A DNA stretch of 11,869 bases from an uncultured Sphingomonas sp. (GTDB lineage: Bacteria > Pseudomonadota > Alphaproteobacteria > Sphingomonadales > Sphingomonadaceae): NCBI GenBank assembly GCA_946482655.1, contig CAMLSA010000100.1:1-11869 (forward strand). Reading direction: 5' to 3'. A program made the position numbers and the translations under genes. Positions 1 through 7,805 of this stretch are shown piece after piece. Within the stretch, counting starts at the first letter, position 1. Each line of letters begins with the position of its first letter. The notes under the pieces are model-generated. The model saw only the letters and a list, made by a program, of their open reading frames with translations, did no database searches and was not told the origin of the DNA.

Positions 1-635
1 ACATCGTCATGATGGGCATGGGCGAGCCGCTCTACAATTTCGACAATGTCCGCGATGCGCTGAAGATTGTCATGGACGGCGACGGTCTTGGCCTGTCGAA
101 GCGCCGGATCACGCTTTCGACCTCGGGCGTGGTGCCGATGATGGCGCGCGCGGGCGAGGAGATCGGCGTCAACCTCGCCGTGTCGCTCCACGCGGTGACC
201 AAGGAGGTACGGGACGAGATCGTGCCGCTCAACCGCAAATATGGACTGGAGGAGCTGTTCCAGGCCTGCGCCGATTATCCGGGCGCCAACAATGCCCGGC
301 GGATCACCTTCGAATATGTCATGCTCAAGGACAAGAACGACAGCGACGAGGATGCGCGCGAGCTGGTCCGGCTGCTCAGGAAGTACAAGCTTCCCGCCAA
401 GGTGAACCTGATCCCGTTCAATCCGTGGCCGGGCGCCGATTACGAATGCTCCGATCCCGATCGAATCGCCCGCTTTTCGGATATCGTGTTCAAGGCAGGC
501 ATATCCGCTCCGGTCCGCACGCCCCGCGGGCGCGACATCATGGCGGCCTGCGGCCAGCTCAAATCGGCGTCGGAGAAGAAGAGCCGGGCCGAGCTCGACC
601 GCCTGGCGGCAGAGAAGCAGGCGGCGTTGGGATAG
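1..635 (+). CDS. rlmN: 23S rRNA (adenine(2503)-C(2))-methyltransferase RlmN, C-terminal part (5' end cut by window)
   Basis: Radical-SAM enzyme that methylates C2 of A2503 in 23S rRNA and, in the family, A37 of some tRNAs; cytosolic. About 210 residues are visible; E. coli RlmN has about 384, so roughly the first 45% lies outside the window, including the CxxxCxxC cluster motif. Family signatures seen are [13 protein letters not shown] at the start, RRITLSTSG (codons near 105-131), NLAVSLHA (about 171-194), [12 protein letters not shown] (about 408-443) and [11 protein letters not shown] near the end. The Cys in AACGQ (codon 549-551) matches the cysteine that carries the methyl intermediate. 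The tail is lysine- and alanine-rich and ends normally at TAG. The next gene, cfa, follows in the same direction after 116 nt that hold a long inverted repeat. Identification is near certain. Confidence 0.96.
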   Translation, partial: IVMMGMGEPLYNFDNVRDALKIVMDGDGLGLSKRRITLSTSGVVPMMARAGEEIGVNLAVSLHAVTKEVRDEIVPLNRKYGLEELFQACADYPGANNARRITFEYVMLKDKNDSDEDARELVRLLRKYKLPAKVNLIPFNPWPGADYECSDPDRIARFSDIVFKAGISAPVRTPRGRDIMAACGQLKSASEKKSRAELDRLAAEKQAALG

Positions 636-703
636 CAAGAGGATCGGGAAGCGGAGCGGACGGCAGGTCCGGCGCTAACCGGGGTTATCGCTTCCCCTCT
701 TGC
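635..703 (+). other. Long imperfect inverted repeat in the rlmN-cfa spacer
   Basis: Beginning at the last base of the rlmN stop codon, GCAAGAGG (635-642) pairs with CCTCTTGC (696-703) and GGAAGCG (647-653) pairs with CGCTTCC (689-695). This gives 15 bp in two helices with a 4-nt bulge (ATCG) on the 5' side. The 35-nt apical part can fold further: GGAC (658-661) with GTCC (667-670). No T-tract follows, so a classical intrinsic terminator is not supported. It could be a processing or attenuation structure, an mRNA-stabilising 3' end for rlmN, or a structured cfa leader. The pairing is read directly from the sequence; any function is inference. Confidence 0.6.
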
Positions 704-751
704 ATCGTTCCGCGAGCGCGTCTTTATGCGGGGCATAGGAGACGCGCGTAA

Positions 752-1978
752 ATGTCGCTATTCGACAAGTTTGTCGGCCGCCTCTTCAAGCGCGGCGAGT
801 TCACGATCATTTTTCCCGACGGCAGCCGCAGGACCTATGGGACGCCCGCTCCGGAACTGAAGCCCGTAACGGTTCGGTTCGCGGACAAGGGAGTCGCGCG
901 GTTCATCGCGCGCAATCCGCATCTCTATGCCGCCGAGGCTTATATGGACGGACGGTTGATCATCGAGCAGGGCGATATCCGCGACCTGATCGACCTCGTC
1001 CGCGCGAACGGAAAATGGGAAGAAGGCCGCATCACCCTGCGCGGCACCTACGCCATGCTGATCAGGGACCGGCTCCGCGCGCGGATCCAGAGCTTCAACA
1101 CCGCGCGGGCGGCCAAGCGCAACGTCGCGCACCATTATGACCTCAACGACCGGCTCTACGATCTCTTCCTCGACGTCGACCGCCAGTATAGCTGTGCCTA
1201 TTTCACCGACAGGGGCAACAGCCTGGACCAGGCACAGGCCGACAAGAAGGCGCATATCGCCTCGAAGCTGCATCTGAAGCCCGGCCAGCGGGTGCTCGAC
1301 ATCGGCTGCGGCTGGGGCGGGATGGCGCTCTATCTGAACCGGGTGGCACAAGTCGAGGTGCTCGGCATCACCCTATCCGAGGAGCAGCTCAAGGTCGCGC
1401 GCGCGCGCGCCGAGGCGGCGGGGGTTTCCGACCGGGTGAGGTTCGAGCTGATCGACTATCGCGCCGTCACCGGCCGGTTCGACCGGATCGTCTCGGTCGG
1501 CATGTTCGAACATGTCGGCGTGCCGCAGTACGAGGCGTTTTTCCACAAATGCCGCGAGCTGCTCGAGCAGCATGGCGTGATGCTGCTCCACACGATCGGG
1601 CGGCTCGGCGTGCCCGGCAAGACCGATGCCTTCACCCTCAAATATATCTTTCCCGGCGGCTATAATCCGGCGCTGTCCGAGATCGTCACGGCGAGCGAGC
1701 AGGCGCGGCTGATCGTGTCCGACGTGGAGGCGCTGCGGCTCCATTACGGGATGACGCTCGATCGCTGGTACGACCGGACGATGGCCGCGAAGGAGGCGAT
1801 CGTCGCGCTCTATGACGAGCGCTTCTTCCGGATGTGGACCTTCTATCTCGCCGGGGCTCGGGCGGCCTTCTACCACGGCAATCTGTGCAATTATCAGATC
1901 CAGTACATCCGCGACCGCTACGCCCTGCCCATCACCCGCGATTACATGCGCGAGGCGGAGCAGGCGCTTCCCCGGTGA
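752..1978 (+). CDS. cfa: Cyclopropane-fatty-acyl-phospholipid synthase
   Basis: A 408-residue SAM-dependent enzyme that adds a methylene bridge to cis double bonds of membrane phospholipid acyl chains; cytosolic or peripheral on the inner membrane. The N-terminal lipid-binding part (about 1-120) is followed by HHYDLND (127-133), the SAM-binding glycine motif VLDIGCGWGG (181-190) and ITLSEEQ (206-212). Residues matching the bicarbonate-binding set of characterised family members by motif are C148 in QYSCAY, E253 in MFEHVG, and H280 and I282 in LLHTIG. Length fits the family. The ATG at 752 has AGGAG at 737-741, 10 nt upstream. Like RlmN it uses SAM, but no shared pathway follows. It converges with an EF-hand gene across a hairpin. 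Mycolic-acid cyclopropane synthase relatives are the main alternative label. Confidence 0.95.
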   Translation: MSLFDKFVGRLFKRGEFTIIFPDGSRRTYGTPAPELKPVTVRFADKGVARFIARNPHLYAAEAYMDGRLIIEQGDIRDLIDLVRANGKWEEGRITLRGTYAMLIRDRLRARIQSFNTARAAKRNVAHHYDLNDRLYDLFLDVDRQYSCAYFTDRGNSLDQAQADKKAHIASKLHLKPGQRVLDIGCGWGGMALYLNRVAQVEVLGITLSEEQLKVARARAEAAGVSDRVRFELIDYRAVTGRFDRIVSVGMFEHVGVPQYEAFFHKCRELLEQHGVMLLHTIGRLGVPGKTDAFTLKYIFPGGYNPALSEIVTASEQARLIVSDVEALRLHYGMTLDRWYDRTMAAKEAIVALYDERFFRMWTFYLAGARAAFYHGNLCNYQIQYIRDRYALPITRDYMREAEQALPR

Positions 1979-2010
1979 CAAACCCCCTCCCGTACGCGGG
2001 AGAGGGTTTG
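1979..2010. terminator. Strong hairpin between convergent genes, probable bidirectional terminator
   Basis: The base after the cfa stop codon begins a 14-nt arm, CAAACCCCCTCCCG (1979-1992), then a TACG loop, then CGGGAGAGGGTTTG (1997-2010). The stem is 14 bp with a single C-A mismatch. It ends 5 nt before the stop codon of the oppositely directed EF-hand gene. Each strand carries only a short TTT at the stem base, inside the stem, so it is not a textbook U-tract terminator, but position and stability suit convergent transcription. The CCCTCCCG/CGGGAGAGGG core resembles short intergenic palindromes that I recall as recurrent in alphaproteobacterial genomes. Confidence 0.6.
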
Positions 2011-2015
2011 ATCGC

Positions 2016-2606
2016 TCAGCCCTTGGTGGCGCCGTCGCGGCGTTCCCGCCACTTGGTGCGCATGGCGGCGCGGGCGGCCTCATGCTCTTCGGCGCTGAGC
2101 GTGCCGTCGCGGTTCGTGTCGATGCTGTCGAACATCGCGAGCGGGCGCGCCGAGGCTTCGGCGAGGCTGACCCGGCCGTCCTTGTCGGCGTCGGCACGGT
2201 CGAACCAGCCCATGCCCATCCCCATCCCGCCATGGCGCTTCATCCGCCAGCCGCGATGGCCGCGATGCTTGCCGTCATGGCCGTCGGGCTTGCCCGCGGC
2301 TCCATGTTCGCCGTGCGGGCGGGGCGCGGCGAACTCTTCCTTTGAGAGCGCGCCGTTCTTGTCGGCGTCGAGCATCGCGAACATCTTCTCGCGGCGCTCG
2401 GCCCTCCCCGCCGCGCGCGCGGCTTCGGCCTCGGGCTTGGTGACATAGCCGTCGCCATTGCCGTCGGCCTTCTTGAAATGATCGGCGATCCGCGCCTGCA
2501 CGTCGGTGCGGGTCCTGGGCGGGCCATCGGGCATCGCATAGGCATAGCCGGTCGCGCCCAGCAGTGCGGCCAGCGCGGCGCCGGCGATCCAGGGTGTCTT
2601 GGTCAT
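2016..2606 (-). CDS. Exported EF-hand calcium-binding protein with four EF-hand loops
   Basis: A 196-residue protein. Residues 1-24 form a signal peptide (Lys at 3, hydrophobic IAGAALAALLGATG, likely cleavage after AYA), so it is probably periplasmic. Four canonical 12-residue calcium loops are visible: 48-59 (DGNGDG...E), 80-91 (DADKNG...E), 139-150 (DADKDG...E) and 163-174 (DTNRDG...E). They sit as two pairs separated by a His/Gly/Met-rich linker (about 98-134), which might bind other metals. The reading frame is open further upstream, but the ATG at 2606 is preferred: it has GAGG (2616-2619 on the complement) 9 nt upstream and gives a clean signal peptide. The gene for a second EF-hand protein lies 192 nt upstream in the same direction. 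The role is unknown; calcium buffering or sensing is inferred. Confidence 0.88.
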   Translation of the reverse strand: MTKTPWIAGAALAALLGATGYAYAMPDGPPRTRTDVQARIADHFKKADGNGDGYVTKPEAEAARAAGRAERREKMFAMLDADKNGALSKEEFAAPRPHGEHGAAGKPDGHDGKHRGHRGWRMKRHGGMGMGMGWFDRADADKDGRVSLAEASARPLAMFDSIDTNRDGTLSAEEHEAARAAMRTKWRERRDGATKG

Positions 2607-2798
2607 CAACAGCATCCTCAACATGAAACGAAAGGGTGGGCGAACCGACAACGACAGGGGAAAATATCGGTCCGCCCTGGAATGGCTTTTGAAGGCCGAA
2701 TCTTGCATCCATAGTTCTGTGCTGAAATTGTTGTGTCGAGCGTGAAATATGGGGCTGATTTGCTGAGCCGGATCTGAATGACGTTCAGCATGGCGGCT

Positions 2799-3281
2799 TT
2801 ATTTGCCGGCCGACAGCACGCCCCGGAACAGCTGCAGCTTCTCCGTCGCGGCCTGCCGTTCCTGATCGTCCAATATTCCGTCCCGGTCCTTGTCGGCCGT
2901 GTCGAAGGCGGCGCGGCCGACCGCCTGGACCTCGACGAGCGCCAGAGCCCCGTCATTATTGCGATCGCTCAGCCGGTAGAGCATGTCGAGCATCCCGCCC
3001 CGGCTGAGCGGCCCCTTCTCGTTCAGCATCAGGCGCGGGCGGCCATCGGGGCCCACATCCATCACGAAGGGCTCGGGGTCTCGTTCGATGGTCAGCAGGG
3101 TGCGGGCCTGCCCCAGCGCCTCGGCGGTCTCGGCGCGGTCGAGCCGATCGTCGCGGTTGCCGTCGGCGCCGGCGAAATATTGGGCGAGTGCGCTGTCCAG
3201 GCCTTCGCGGGTCATCGGCAGGCCCTGCGCCGCCGCGACCGCCGACAGGACGGCCAATGCAAGGCCCGGCCAGATACGCAT
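2799..3281 (-). CDS. Exported EF-hand domain protein with three EF-hand loops
   Basis: A 160-residue protein with an N-terminal signal peptide ([20 protein letters not shown]; cleavage probably near residue 19), hence periplasmic. EF-hand loops are at 40-51 ([12 protein letters not shown], Asp in place of the usual Gly at loop position 6), 106-117 ([12 protein letters not shown]) and 130-141 ([12 protein letters not shown]). The middle stretch (about 65-95), with [12 protein letters not shown], shows no EF-hand and may be a degenerate one. The ATG at 3281 is preceded by GGAG (3288-3291 on the complement) with 6-nt spacing, supporting this start. It is divergent from argG across 96 nt and lies upstream of the four-EF-hand gene in the same direction. 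Its partner and function are not known. Confidence 0.86.
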   Translation of the reverse strand: MRIWPGLALAVLSAVAAAQGLPMTREGLDSALAQYFAGADGNRDDRLDRAETAEALGQARTLLTIERDPEPFVMDVGPDGRPRLMLNEKGPLSRGGMLDMLYRLSDRNNDGALALVEVQAVGRAAFDTADKDRDGILDDQERQAATEKLQLFRGVLSAGK

Positions 3282-3377
3282 GCCATTCTCCAGACATCAA
3301 ACAGCGCTACCAGCTTGAATGCGCTCGTTCCGCATGGCAAGGGCCGCGCGCCGACACGGGCGGGGCTGGAGATCGAA

Positions 3378-4598
3378 ATGACGAATGACGTGAAGCGGGT
3401 GGTGCTGGCCTTCTCGGGCGGGCTCGACACGAGCGTGATCCTCAAATGGCTCCAGCAGACCTACAATTGCGAGGTCGTCACCTTCACCGCCGATCTCGGC
3501 CAGGGCGAGGAGCTCGAGCCCGCGCGGGCCAAGGCGAAGCTGATGGGCGTGCCCGACAAGCATATCTTCATCGACGATCTCCGCGAGGAGTTCGTCAGCG
3601 ACTATGTCTTTCCGATGATGCGCGCCAACGCGCTCTATGAGGGGCTCTACCTGCTCGGCACCTCGATCGCCCGGCCGCTGATTGCCAAGCGCCAGATCGA
3701 GATCGCGAGGGCGGTGGGCGCCGACGCGGTCAGCCATGGCGCGACCGGCAAGGGCAACGACCAGGTCCGGTTCGAGCTCGGCTATTACGGTCTCGCCCCC
3801 GACATCCGCGTGATCGCGCCGTGGCGCGAATGGGACCTGACCAGCCGCACCGCGCTGATCGCCTTCGCGGAGGCGCACCAGATTCCGGTGCCCAAGGACA
3901 AGCGCGGCGAGTCGCCCTTCTCGACCGACGCGAATCTTCTCCACACCTCGTCCGAGGGCAAGGTGCTCGAGGATCCGTGGGAGGAGGTGCCCGACTATGT
4001 CTATTCGCGCACCGTCAATCCCGAGGACGCACCCGACGCGCCGGAGATCATCACGATCGATTTCGAGCGGGGCGACGCGGTCGCGATCAACGGCGAGGGG
4101 ATGAGCGCCGCGACCCTGCTGGCGAAGCTCAACGACCATGGCCGCACCCACGGCATCGGCCGGCTCGATCTGGTCGAGAACCGCTTCGTCGGCATGAAGT
4201 CGCGCGGCATGTACGAGACGCCGGGTGGCGCGATCCTCCACCTCGCCCATCGCGGCATCGAGCAGATCACCCTCGATCGCGGCGCCGCGCATCTGAAGGA
4301 CGAGCTGGCGCCGCGCTATGCCGAGCTGATCTACAACGGCTTCTGGTTCAGCCCCGAGCGCGAGATGCTCCAGGCGGCGATCGATCACAGCCAGGCCAAG
4401 GTGACCGGCACCGTCCGGCTCAAGCTCTACAAGGGCGGCGTCCATGTGATCGGCCGCAAGTCGCCCTATTCGCTCTATTCAGAGAAGGTCGTCACTTTCG
4501 AGGACGACGCCGGAGCCTATGACCAGCGCGACGCGGCGGGCTTCATCAAGCTCAACGCGCTCAGGCTGCGGCTGCTGGGGCGCAGGGACGGGCTGTAA
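3378..4598 (+). CDS. argG: Argininosuccinate synthase
   Basis: A 406-residue ATP-dependent cytosolic ligase joining citrulline and aspartate to argininosuccinate, the penultimate step of arginine synthesis. The N-type ATP pyrophosphatase P-loop AFSGGLDTS is at 11-19; [10 protein letters not shown] (91-100) and [13 protein letters not shown] (121-133) form the citrulline/aspartate/ATP site. [16 protein letters not shown] and GMYETPGG are also typical. Length matches the bacterial family. The frame is open for 200 codons upstream, but the upstream part is antisense to the EF-hand gene and has no family similarity. The ATG at 3378 has GGAG at 3368-3371 with 6-nt spacing and yields the expected N-terminus. 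The gene stands alone, not among other arg genes, and ends 3 nt from the convergent glycosyltransferase. Confidence 0.98.
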   Translation: MTNDVKRVVLAFSGGLDTSVILKWLQQTYNCEVVTFTADLGQGEELEPARAKAKLMGVPDKHIFIDDLREEFVSDYVFPMMRANALYEGLYLLGTSIARPLIAKRQIEIARAVGADAVSHGATGKGNDQVRFELGYYGLAPDIRVIAPWREWDLTSRTALIAFAEAHQIPVPKDKRGESPFSTDANLLHTSSEGKVLEDPWEEVPDYVYSRTVNPEDAPDAPEIITIDFERGDAVAINGEGMSAATLLAKLNDHGRTHGIGRLDLVENRFVGMKSRGMYETPGGAILHLAHRGIEQITLDRGAAHLKDELAPRYAELIYNGFWFSPEREMLQAAIDHSQAKVTGTVRLKLYKGGVHVIGRKSPYSLYSEKVVTFEDDAGAYDQRDAAGFIKLNALRLRLLGRRDGL

Positions 4599-4601
4599 CC
4601 C

Positions 4602-6164
4602 CTACCTTCTCCCCCGAAGCGGCGGAGGAACTTGGCGCCGCAACCCCACGACGTCGATCGCACCATCCTTGAACCGGCGGATCTCGACCCGCCCCCGCGA
4701 CAGCTCCTGGAGAAACACGTCGCCCTCGTCATAGGCCCAGGGACCGAGCCGCAACAGCCAGATCGTCGGTACCGCGCGCGTCGCAGGCTCTTCGGCGATC
4801 ATGCGGAGATGCTTGCGGTCGAGCGAAGGAACGCCGCGCGACCCGCTGACATACCAGCTGCCCGGAGGCGGATCGAGGCTCGGGATCGCGGTTGGGATCG
4901 GCCGGCTCGGGATGGTGAGGCCATGATCCCGCACCGCGCGATCGAACGGCAGCGCGCCCTCGTTGGGATAGGCGAACACCATGTCGCCGGGGCGGAAACG
5001 CGGGGCGAGCCATTCGATCGTGCGGTACCAGTCGCGCCTGGGCTGCTCGCGCGCGGTGATGTTCATCGCGATCTGCGATCCGCACAGCCAGGCGAGCGCC
5101 GCCATCGGGATCAGCCAGCCGAAACGCCGTCCGCCCCCGCCCACCGCGAGCGCCATCAGCAGGAGCGCGGGAACGGCGAGCGGGGCCATGGTGCGGACGA
5201 TGAAGACGGGCGCTATCGTCGCCGAGACGATCAGCGAGACGATGACGGGCAGCAGCGCGAGCAGCAGCAGCATGGCGAGCAGCCGCCTTCCGTGACGCGC
5301 ACGCCACAGCAATTCGCCGCTCCGCAGCGTGAGGATCGCGGCGGCCACGCGCATGTCGTCGGTCGGGCCGGTGAACATCACGGTGGCGCGGCGCCACAGG
5401 TCGCGGGTCGACCATTTGAGCCAGGTCGCCTTGACCCATTCGGGAGCCTGATCGAGCAGGATGAGCAGAGCGGGCAGCCAGATGAGGATGACGATCGCAT
5501 GGCCGCCGGCCAGCCAGAGCCAGTCGGCCCGGGCCATGCTCCGCACCCGCGCCGCGCAGAGCAAGGCGAGGCCCAGCGCGGCGGCATAGAGCGGCCCGAG
5601 ATTGTGCAGCCACAGCATCAGCGCCACGCAGGCGAGATAGGCGGCGAAGGCGCGTCCCGCGAGCGGCAGGCCCTCGGCACGGCGCGCCGCGATCGCCAGC
5701 AGCGCCCATGTCGCGCCCGCATAGATGAGGATCATCAGCGGATAGGGCCGCACCTCGCGGCTCATCTCGACGAGGAGCGGTGAGACCGCGACCAGCGCGA
5801 GAGCGGCGAGCATCACTCCACCCGGCCTTGCGCCGACGAGCGCCGCCGCGCGCCGCGCCGCCAACAGGATCACCGGCAGCAGCGCCACGCCGCAGAGCAC
5901 GCCGAGCATCCGGTGCGCGACCAGCCCGTCGCCGGCGATCAGCGTCCAGGTGCGCAGCAGCGAATAATAGAAGGGCGGATGCGTCTCGTAGCGGGGCACG
6001 ACATGCCACAGGAAATGCCAGCCCTTCGATGCGGCATAGGCGCTGTAGCCCTCGTCGAGCCACATCGGCTCCGCCCAGATTCCCCAACCGCGCGCCCAGA
6101 TCGCGAAGGCGGCGATCAGCACGGCAATGATCGCGAGGCGGTGGTGCGAGAGGAGGGTGGTCAT
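4602..6164 (-). CDS. GT-C type membrane glycosyltransferase (ArnT/PMT-like, family 39-related)
   Basis: About 520 residues with roughly ten hydrophobic segments, starting with LAIIAVLIAAFAIWA near the N-terminus; an inner-membrane protein. The first periplasmic loop has WLDEGYSAYAA (about 35-45), whose Asp-Glu pair is the usual catalytic/metal position of GT-C enzymes, followed by ETHPPFYYSLL (about 60-70), a PMT_2-like signature. Such enzymes move a sugar from a polyprenyl-phosphate donor to a lipid, glycan or protein; the acceptor here is unknown. The soluble C-terminal part (about 370-505) is periplasmic by analogy. Start is uncertain: the ATG at 6164 lies 10 nt past the gluQ stop, while a GTG at 6191 would overlap gluQ; neither has a strong ribosome binding site, which suggests coupling to gluQ. 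The last residues, PPPLRGRR, come from a hairpin-like repeat. Confidence 0.85.
   Translation of the reverse strand: MTTLLSHHRLAIIAVLIAAFAIWARGWGIWAEPMWLDEGYSAYAASKGWHFLWHVVPRYETHPPFYYSLLRTWTLIAGDGLVAHRMLGVLCGVALLPVILLAARRAAALVGARPGGVMLAALALVAVSPLLVEMSREVRPYPLMILIYAGATWALLAIAARRAEGLPLAGRAFAAYLACVALMLWLHNLGPLYAAALGLALLCAARVRSMARADWLWLAGGHAIVILIWLPALLILLDQAPEWVKATWLKWSTRDLWRRATVMFTGPTDDMRVAAAILTLRSGELLWRARHGRRLLAMLLLLALLPVIVSLIVSATIAPVFIVRTMAPLAVPALLLMALAVGGGGRRFGWLIPMAALAWLCGSQIAMNITAREQPRRDWYRTIEWLAPRFRPGDMVFAYPNEGALPFDRAVRDHGLTIPSRPIPTAIPSLDPPPGSWYVSGSRGVPSLDRKHLRMIAEEPATRAVPTIWLLRLGPWAYDEGDVFLQELSRGRVEIRRFKDGAIDVVGLRRQVPPPLRGRR
4605..4631. repeat. Degenerate hairpin overlapping the 3' end of the glycosyltransferase gene
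   Basis: TTCTCCCCCG (4608-4617) and CGGCGGAGGAA (4621-4631) can form an imperfect stem around an AAG loop, with one bulged G and one C-C mismatch. It lies at the junction of convergent argG and the glycosyltransferase gene and resembles the better-formed hairpin after cfa in its pyrimidine-rich C/T left arm and G/A right arm. On the minus strand it encodes the terminal PPPLRGRR of the glycosyltransferase. It may act as a shared weak terminator; that is inference. Confidence 0.4.
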
Positions 6165-6174
6165 GCGCTGGCGC

Positions 6175-7056
6175 TTAGGCGGGAGGGGCACGCATTGTCC
6201 ATGTTGAGAAGGATATCGCTCGCAGCCTCCTCACCAGCTTCCCCGCATCCGCCCCTTCCGCCCGCATCGACGCCAGGGCCGGCGAGCCGGCGCGTTTCGC
6301 CAGCCGCTGTCCGCTTTCGTCGAGCAGCAGCTCGTGATGATGATAGCGTGGCACGGGCAGGTCCAGCAGCGCCTGGAGCAGGCGGTGGACATGGGTCGCG
6401 GCAAACAGATCCCGCCCGCGCACCACGTCGGTGACGCCCTGCGCGGCGTCGTCCACGGTGACCGCGAGGTGATAGCTGATCGGCGCGTCCTTGCGGGCAA
6501 GGATGACGTCGCCGTGGCTTTCGGGGGCGGCCGCGATTTCGCCCGCATGTTCGTCGCGCCAGCACAGCGGGCCGGCCATCGCGGCGGCCCTGGCGACGTC
6601 GAGACGCCAGGCGTGCGGCTCTCCCGCCGCGACGCGCGCGGCGCGTTCCGTCTCGGGCAGCGCCCGGCACGTCCCTGGATATAGCGGTCCGTCCGTCCCG
6701 TGCGGCGCGGCGGCGCTCGCGGCGATCTCGGCGGCGATGCGGGCGCGGGTGCAGAAGCAGGGGTAGGTCAGCCCCGCCGTGCCGAGCCGGTCGAGCGCCC
6801 CGGCGTAGAGCGGCAGCCGCGCCGACTGGAAGACCGGTTCGCCGTCCCAGTCCAGACCCAGCCAGCGCAGATCCTCGACGATGCCGGCGACATGTTCGGG
6901 CCGGCAGCGAGTGGGATCGATATCCTCGATCCGCAGCACGAAACGCCCGCCCCGCGAGCGGGCGAAATCGTGCGCCATCAAGGCCGAAAAAGCGTGGCCG
7001 AGGTGGAGCCGGCCGGTCGGGCTCGGCGCGAATCGGGAAATTACGGCTTCGCGCAT
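6175..7056 (-). CDS. gluQ: Glutamyl-Q tRNA(Asp) synthetase
   Basis: A 293-residue truncated paralogue of glutamyl-tRNA synthetase that lacks the anticodon-binding domain. It attaches glutamate to the queuosine base at position 34 of tRNA(Asp); cytosolic. Seen: the class I opening RFAPSPTGRLHLGH (8-21, with HLGH as the HIGH motif), RIEDIDPTR (42-50), a zinc site of the family pattern CxC...Yx3C (C100, C102, Y126, C130), and a KMSKS-like loop QRLAKR (250-255). The length, lacking about 170 C-terminal residues of GltX, and the Zn pattern separate it from GltX. The ATG at 7056 has AAGGG (7062-7066 on the complement) with 5-nt spacing. The downstream glycosyltransferase starts next to or inside its 3' end, suggesting one transcript. 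The HNH gene is divergent. Confidence 0.95.
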   Translation of the reverse strand: MREAVISRFAPSPTGRLHLGHAFSALMAHDFARSRGGRFVLRIEDIDPTRCRPEHVAGIVEDLRWLGLDWDGEPVFQSARLPLYAGALDRLGTAGLTYPCFCTRARIAAEIAASAAAPHGTDGPLYPGTCRALPETERAARVAAGEPHAWRLDVARAAAMAGPLCWRDEHAGEIAAAPESHGDVILARKDAPISYHLAVTVDDAAQGVTDVVRGRDLFAATHVHRLLQALLDLPVPRYHHHELLLDESGQRLAKRAGSPALASMRAEGADAGKLVRRLRAISFSTWTMRAPPA

Positions 7057-7235
7057 TCGGACCCTTGACGAGGAGTCAGTGAAAATGCTGTCATGCCCAT
7101 GTCACCATTTCCAGCGAAAGGGTGGCCACGAGGGCGCGGCCGGTTCGGCCATAGGCGTTCCGGTGTGCGAACGGAAGGTCGTTGGGGCTGGTGCCGGGTG
7201 GGGCTCTCCATCTCGTGCGGAGGCCTGGCTCGCTC

Positions 7236-7802
7236 ATGTACCATTCCGATCTCATGCGGCATCCGGACAGTTGCCCAGCGCTGGTGCTCAACGCCGACTA
7301 TACGCCGCTGAGCTATTACCCCTTATCGCTGTGGAACTGGCAAACCGCTATCAAGGCGGTTTTTTTGCAGCGTGTCGACATCGTCGACCAATATGACCGC
7401 GAGGTGCGCAGCCCCAATCTGGCGATGAAGCTGCCCTCGGTGATCGCGCTCCGCCAATATGTGAAGCAGTCCGAGCATCCGGCCTTCACCCGCTTCAACC
7501 TGTTCCTGCGCGACCGCTTCTCATGCCAATATTGCGGTTCGCAGGCCGATCTCACCTTCGATCACGTCATCCCTCGCGCGCAGGGCGGACGCACCACCTG
7601 GGAGAATGTCTCGACCGCCTGCGCGCCATGCAATCTGCGCAAGGGCGGCCGCACCCCGCACCAGGCGCGCATGCGCCTGTTCGAGCATCCGATCCGGCCG
7701 ACGAGCTGGCAGCTCCAGGAAAACGGCCGGAGCTTCCCGCCGCATTATCTCCACCAGAGCTGGCGGGACTGGCTCTACTGGGATGTCGAGCTGGAGGCGT
7801 AG
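7236..7802 (+). CDS. HNH endonuclease-family protein, stand-alone
   Basis: A 188-residue protein. The N-terminal part (about 14-80), with ALVLNADYTPLSYYPLSLW and a KLPSVIALRQYV stretch, precedes a zinc-ribbon HNH domain: C97xxC100, DLTFDH (105-110, Asp109-His110), N124, and C129xxC132-N133. These form the treble-clef ββα-metal nuclease core. Conserved aromatic residues (SWQL, SWRDWLYWD) end the protein. The frame is open to a further ATG at 7182, but the ATG at 7236 gives the N-terminus I recall for alphaproteobacterial relatives (MYHxDLxRHP...). GGAGG at 7219-7223 is 12 nt upstream, a rather long spacing. The gene has no methylase, restriction or phage neighbour, so a housekeeping or repair role is as likely as defence. 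Nuclease activity is inferred from the intact motif only. Confidence 0.88.
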   Translation: MYHSDLMRHPDSCPALVLNADYTPLSYYPLSLWNWQTAIKAVFLQRVDIVDQYDREVRSPNLAMKLPSVIALRQYVKQSEHPAFTRFNLFLRDRFSCQYCGSQADLTFDHVIPRAQGGRTTWENVSTACAPCNLRKGGRTPHQARMRLFEHPIRPTSWQLQENGRSFPPHYLHQSWRDWLYWDVELEA

Positions 7803-7805
7803 GGT

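Noticed and set aside
2778..3377. A 200-codon open extension upstream of argG in the same frame
   Set aside because: It is antisense to the EF-hand gene 2799-3281, has no argininosuccinate synthase similarity, and the ATG at 3378 has a good ribosome binding site and the expected N-terminus.
4632..6087. Long open frames on both strands over the glycosyltransferase gene
   Set aside because: Their composition is Arg/Pro/Ala-rich and low in hydrophobic order, as expected for shadow frames in GC-rich DNA; the 4602-6164 frame alone has membrane segments and family motifs.
7182..7235. Upstream ATG at 7182 as the HNH gene start
   Set aside because: The added 18 residues resemble no family N-terminus I know, and the start at 7236 gives the expected one.
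7057..7235. Divergent gluQ-HNH spacer searched for promoter pairs, small genes or operators
   Set aside because: No convincing -35/-10 pair, palindrome or short gene with a ribosome binding site was seen.
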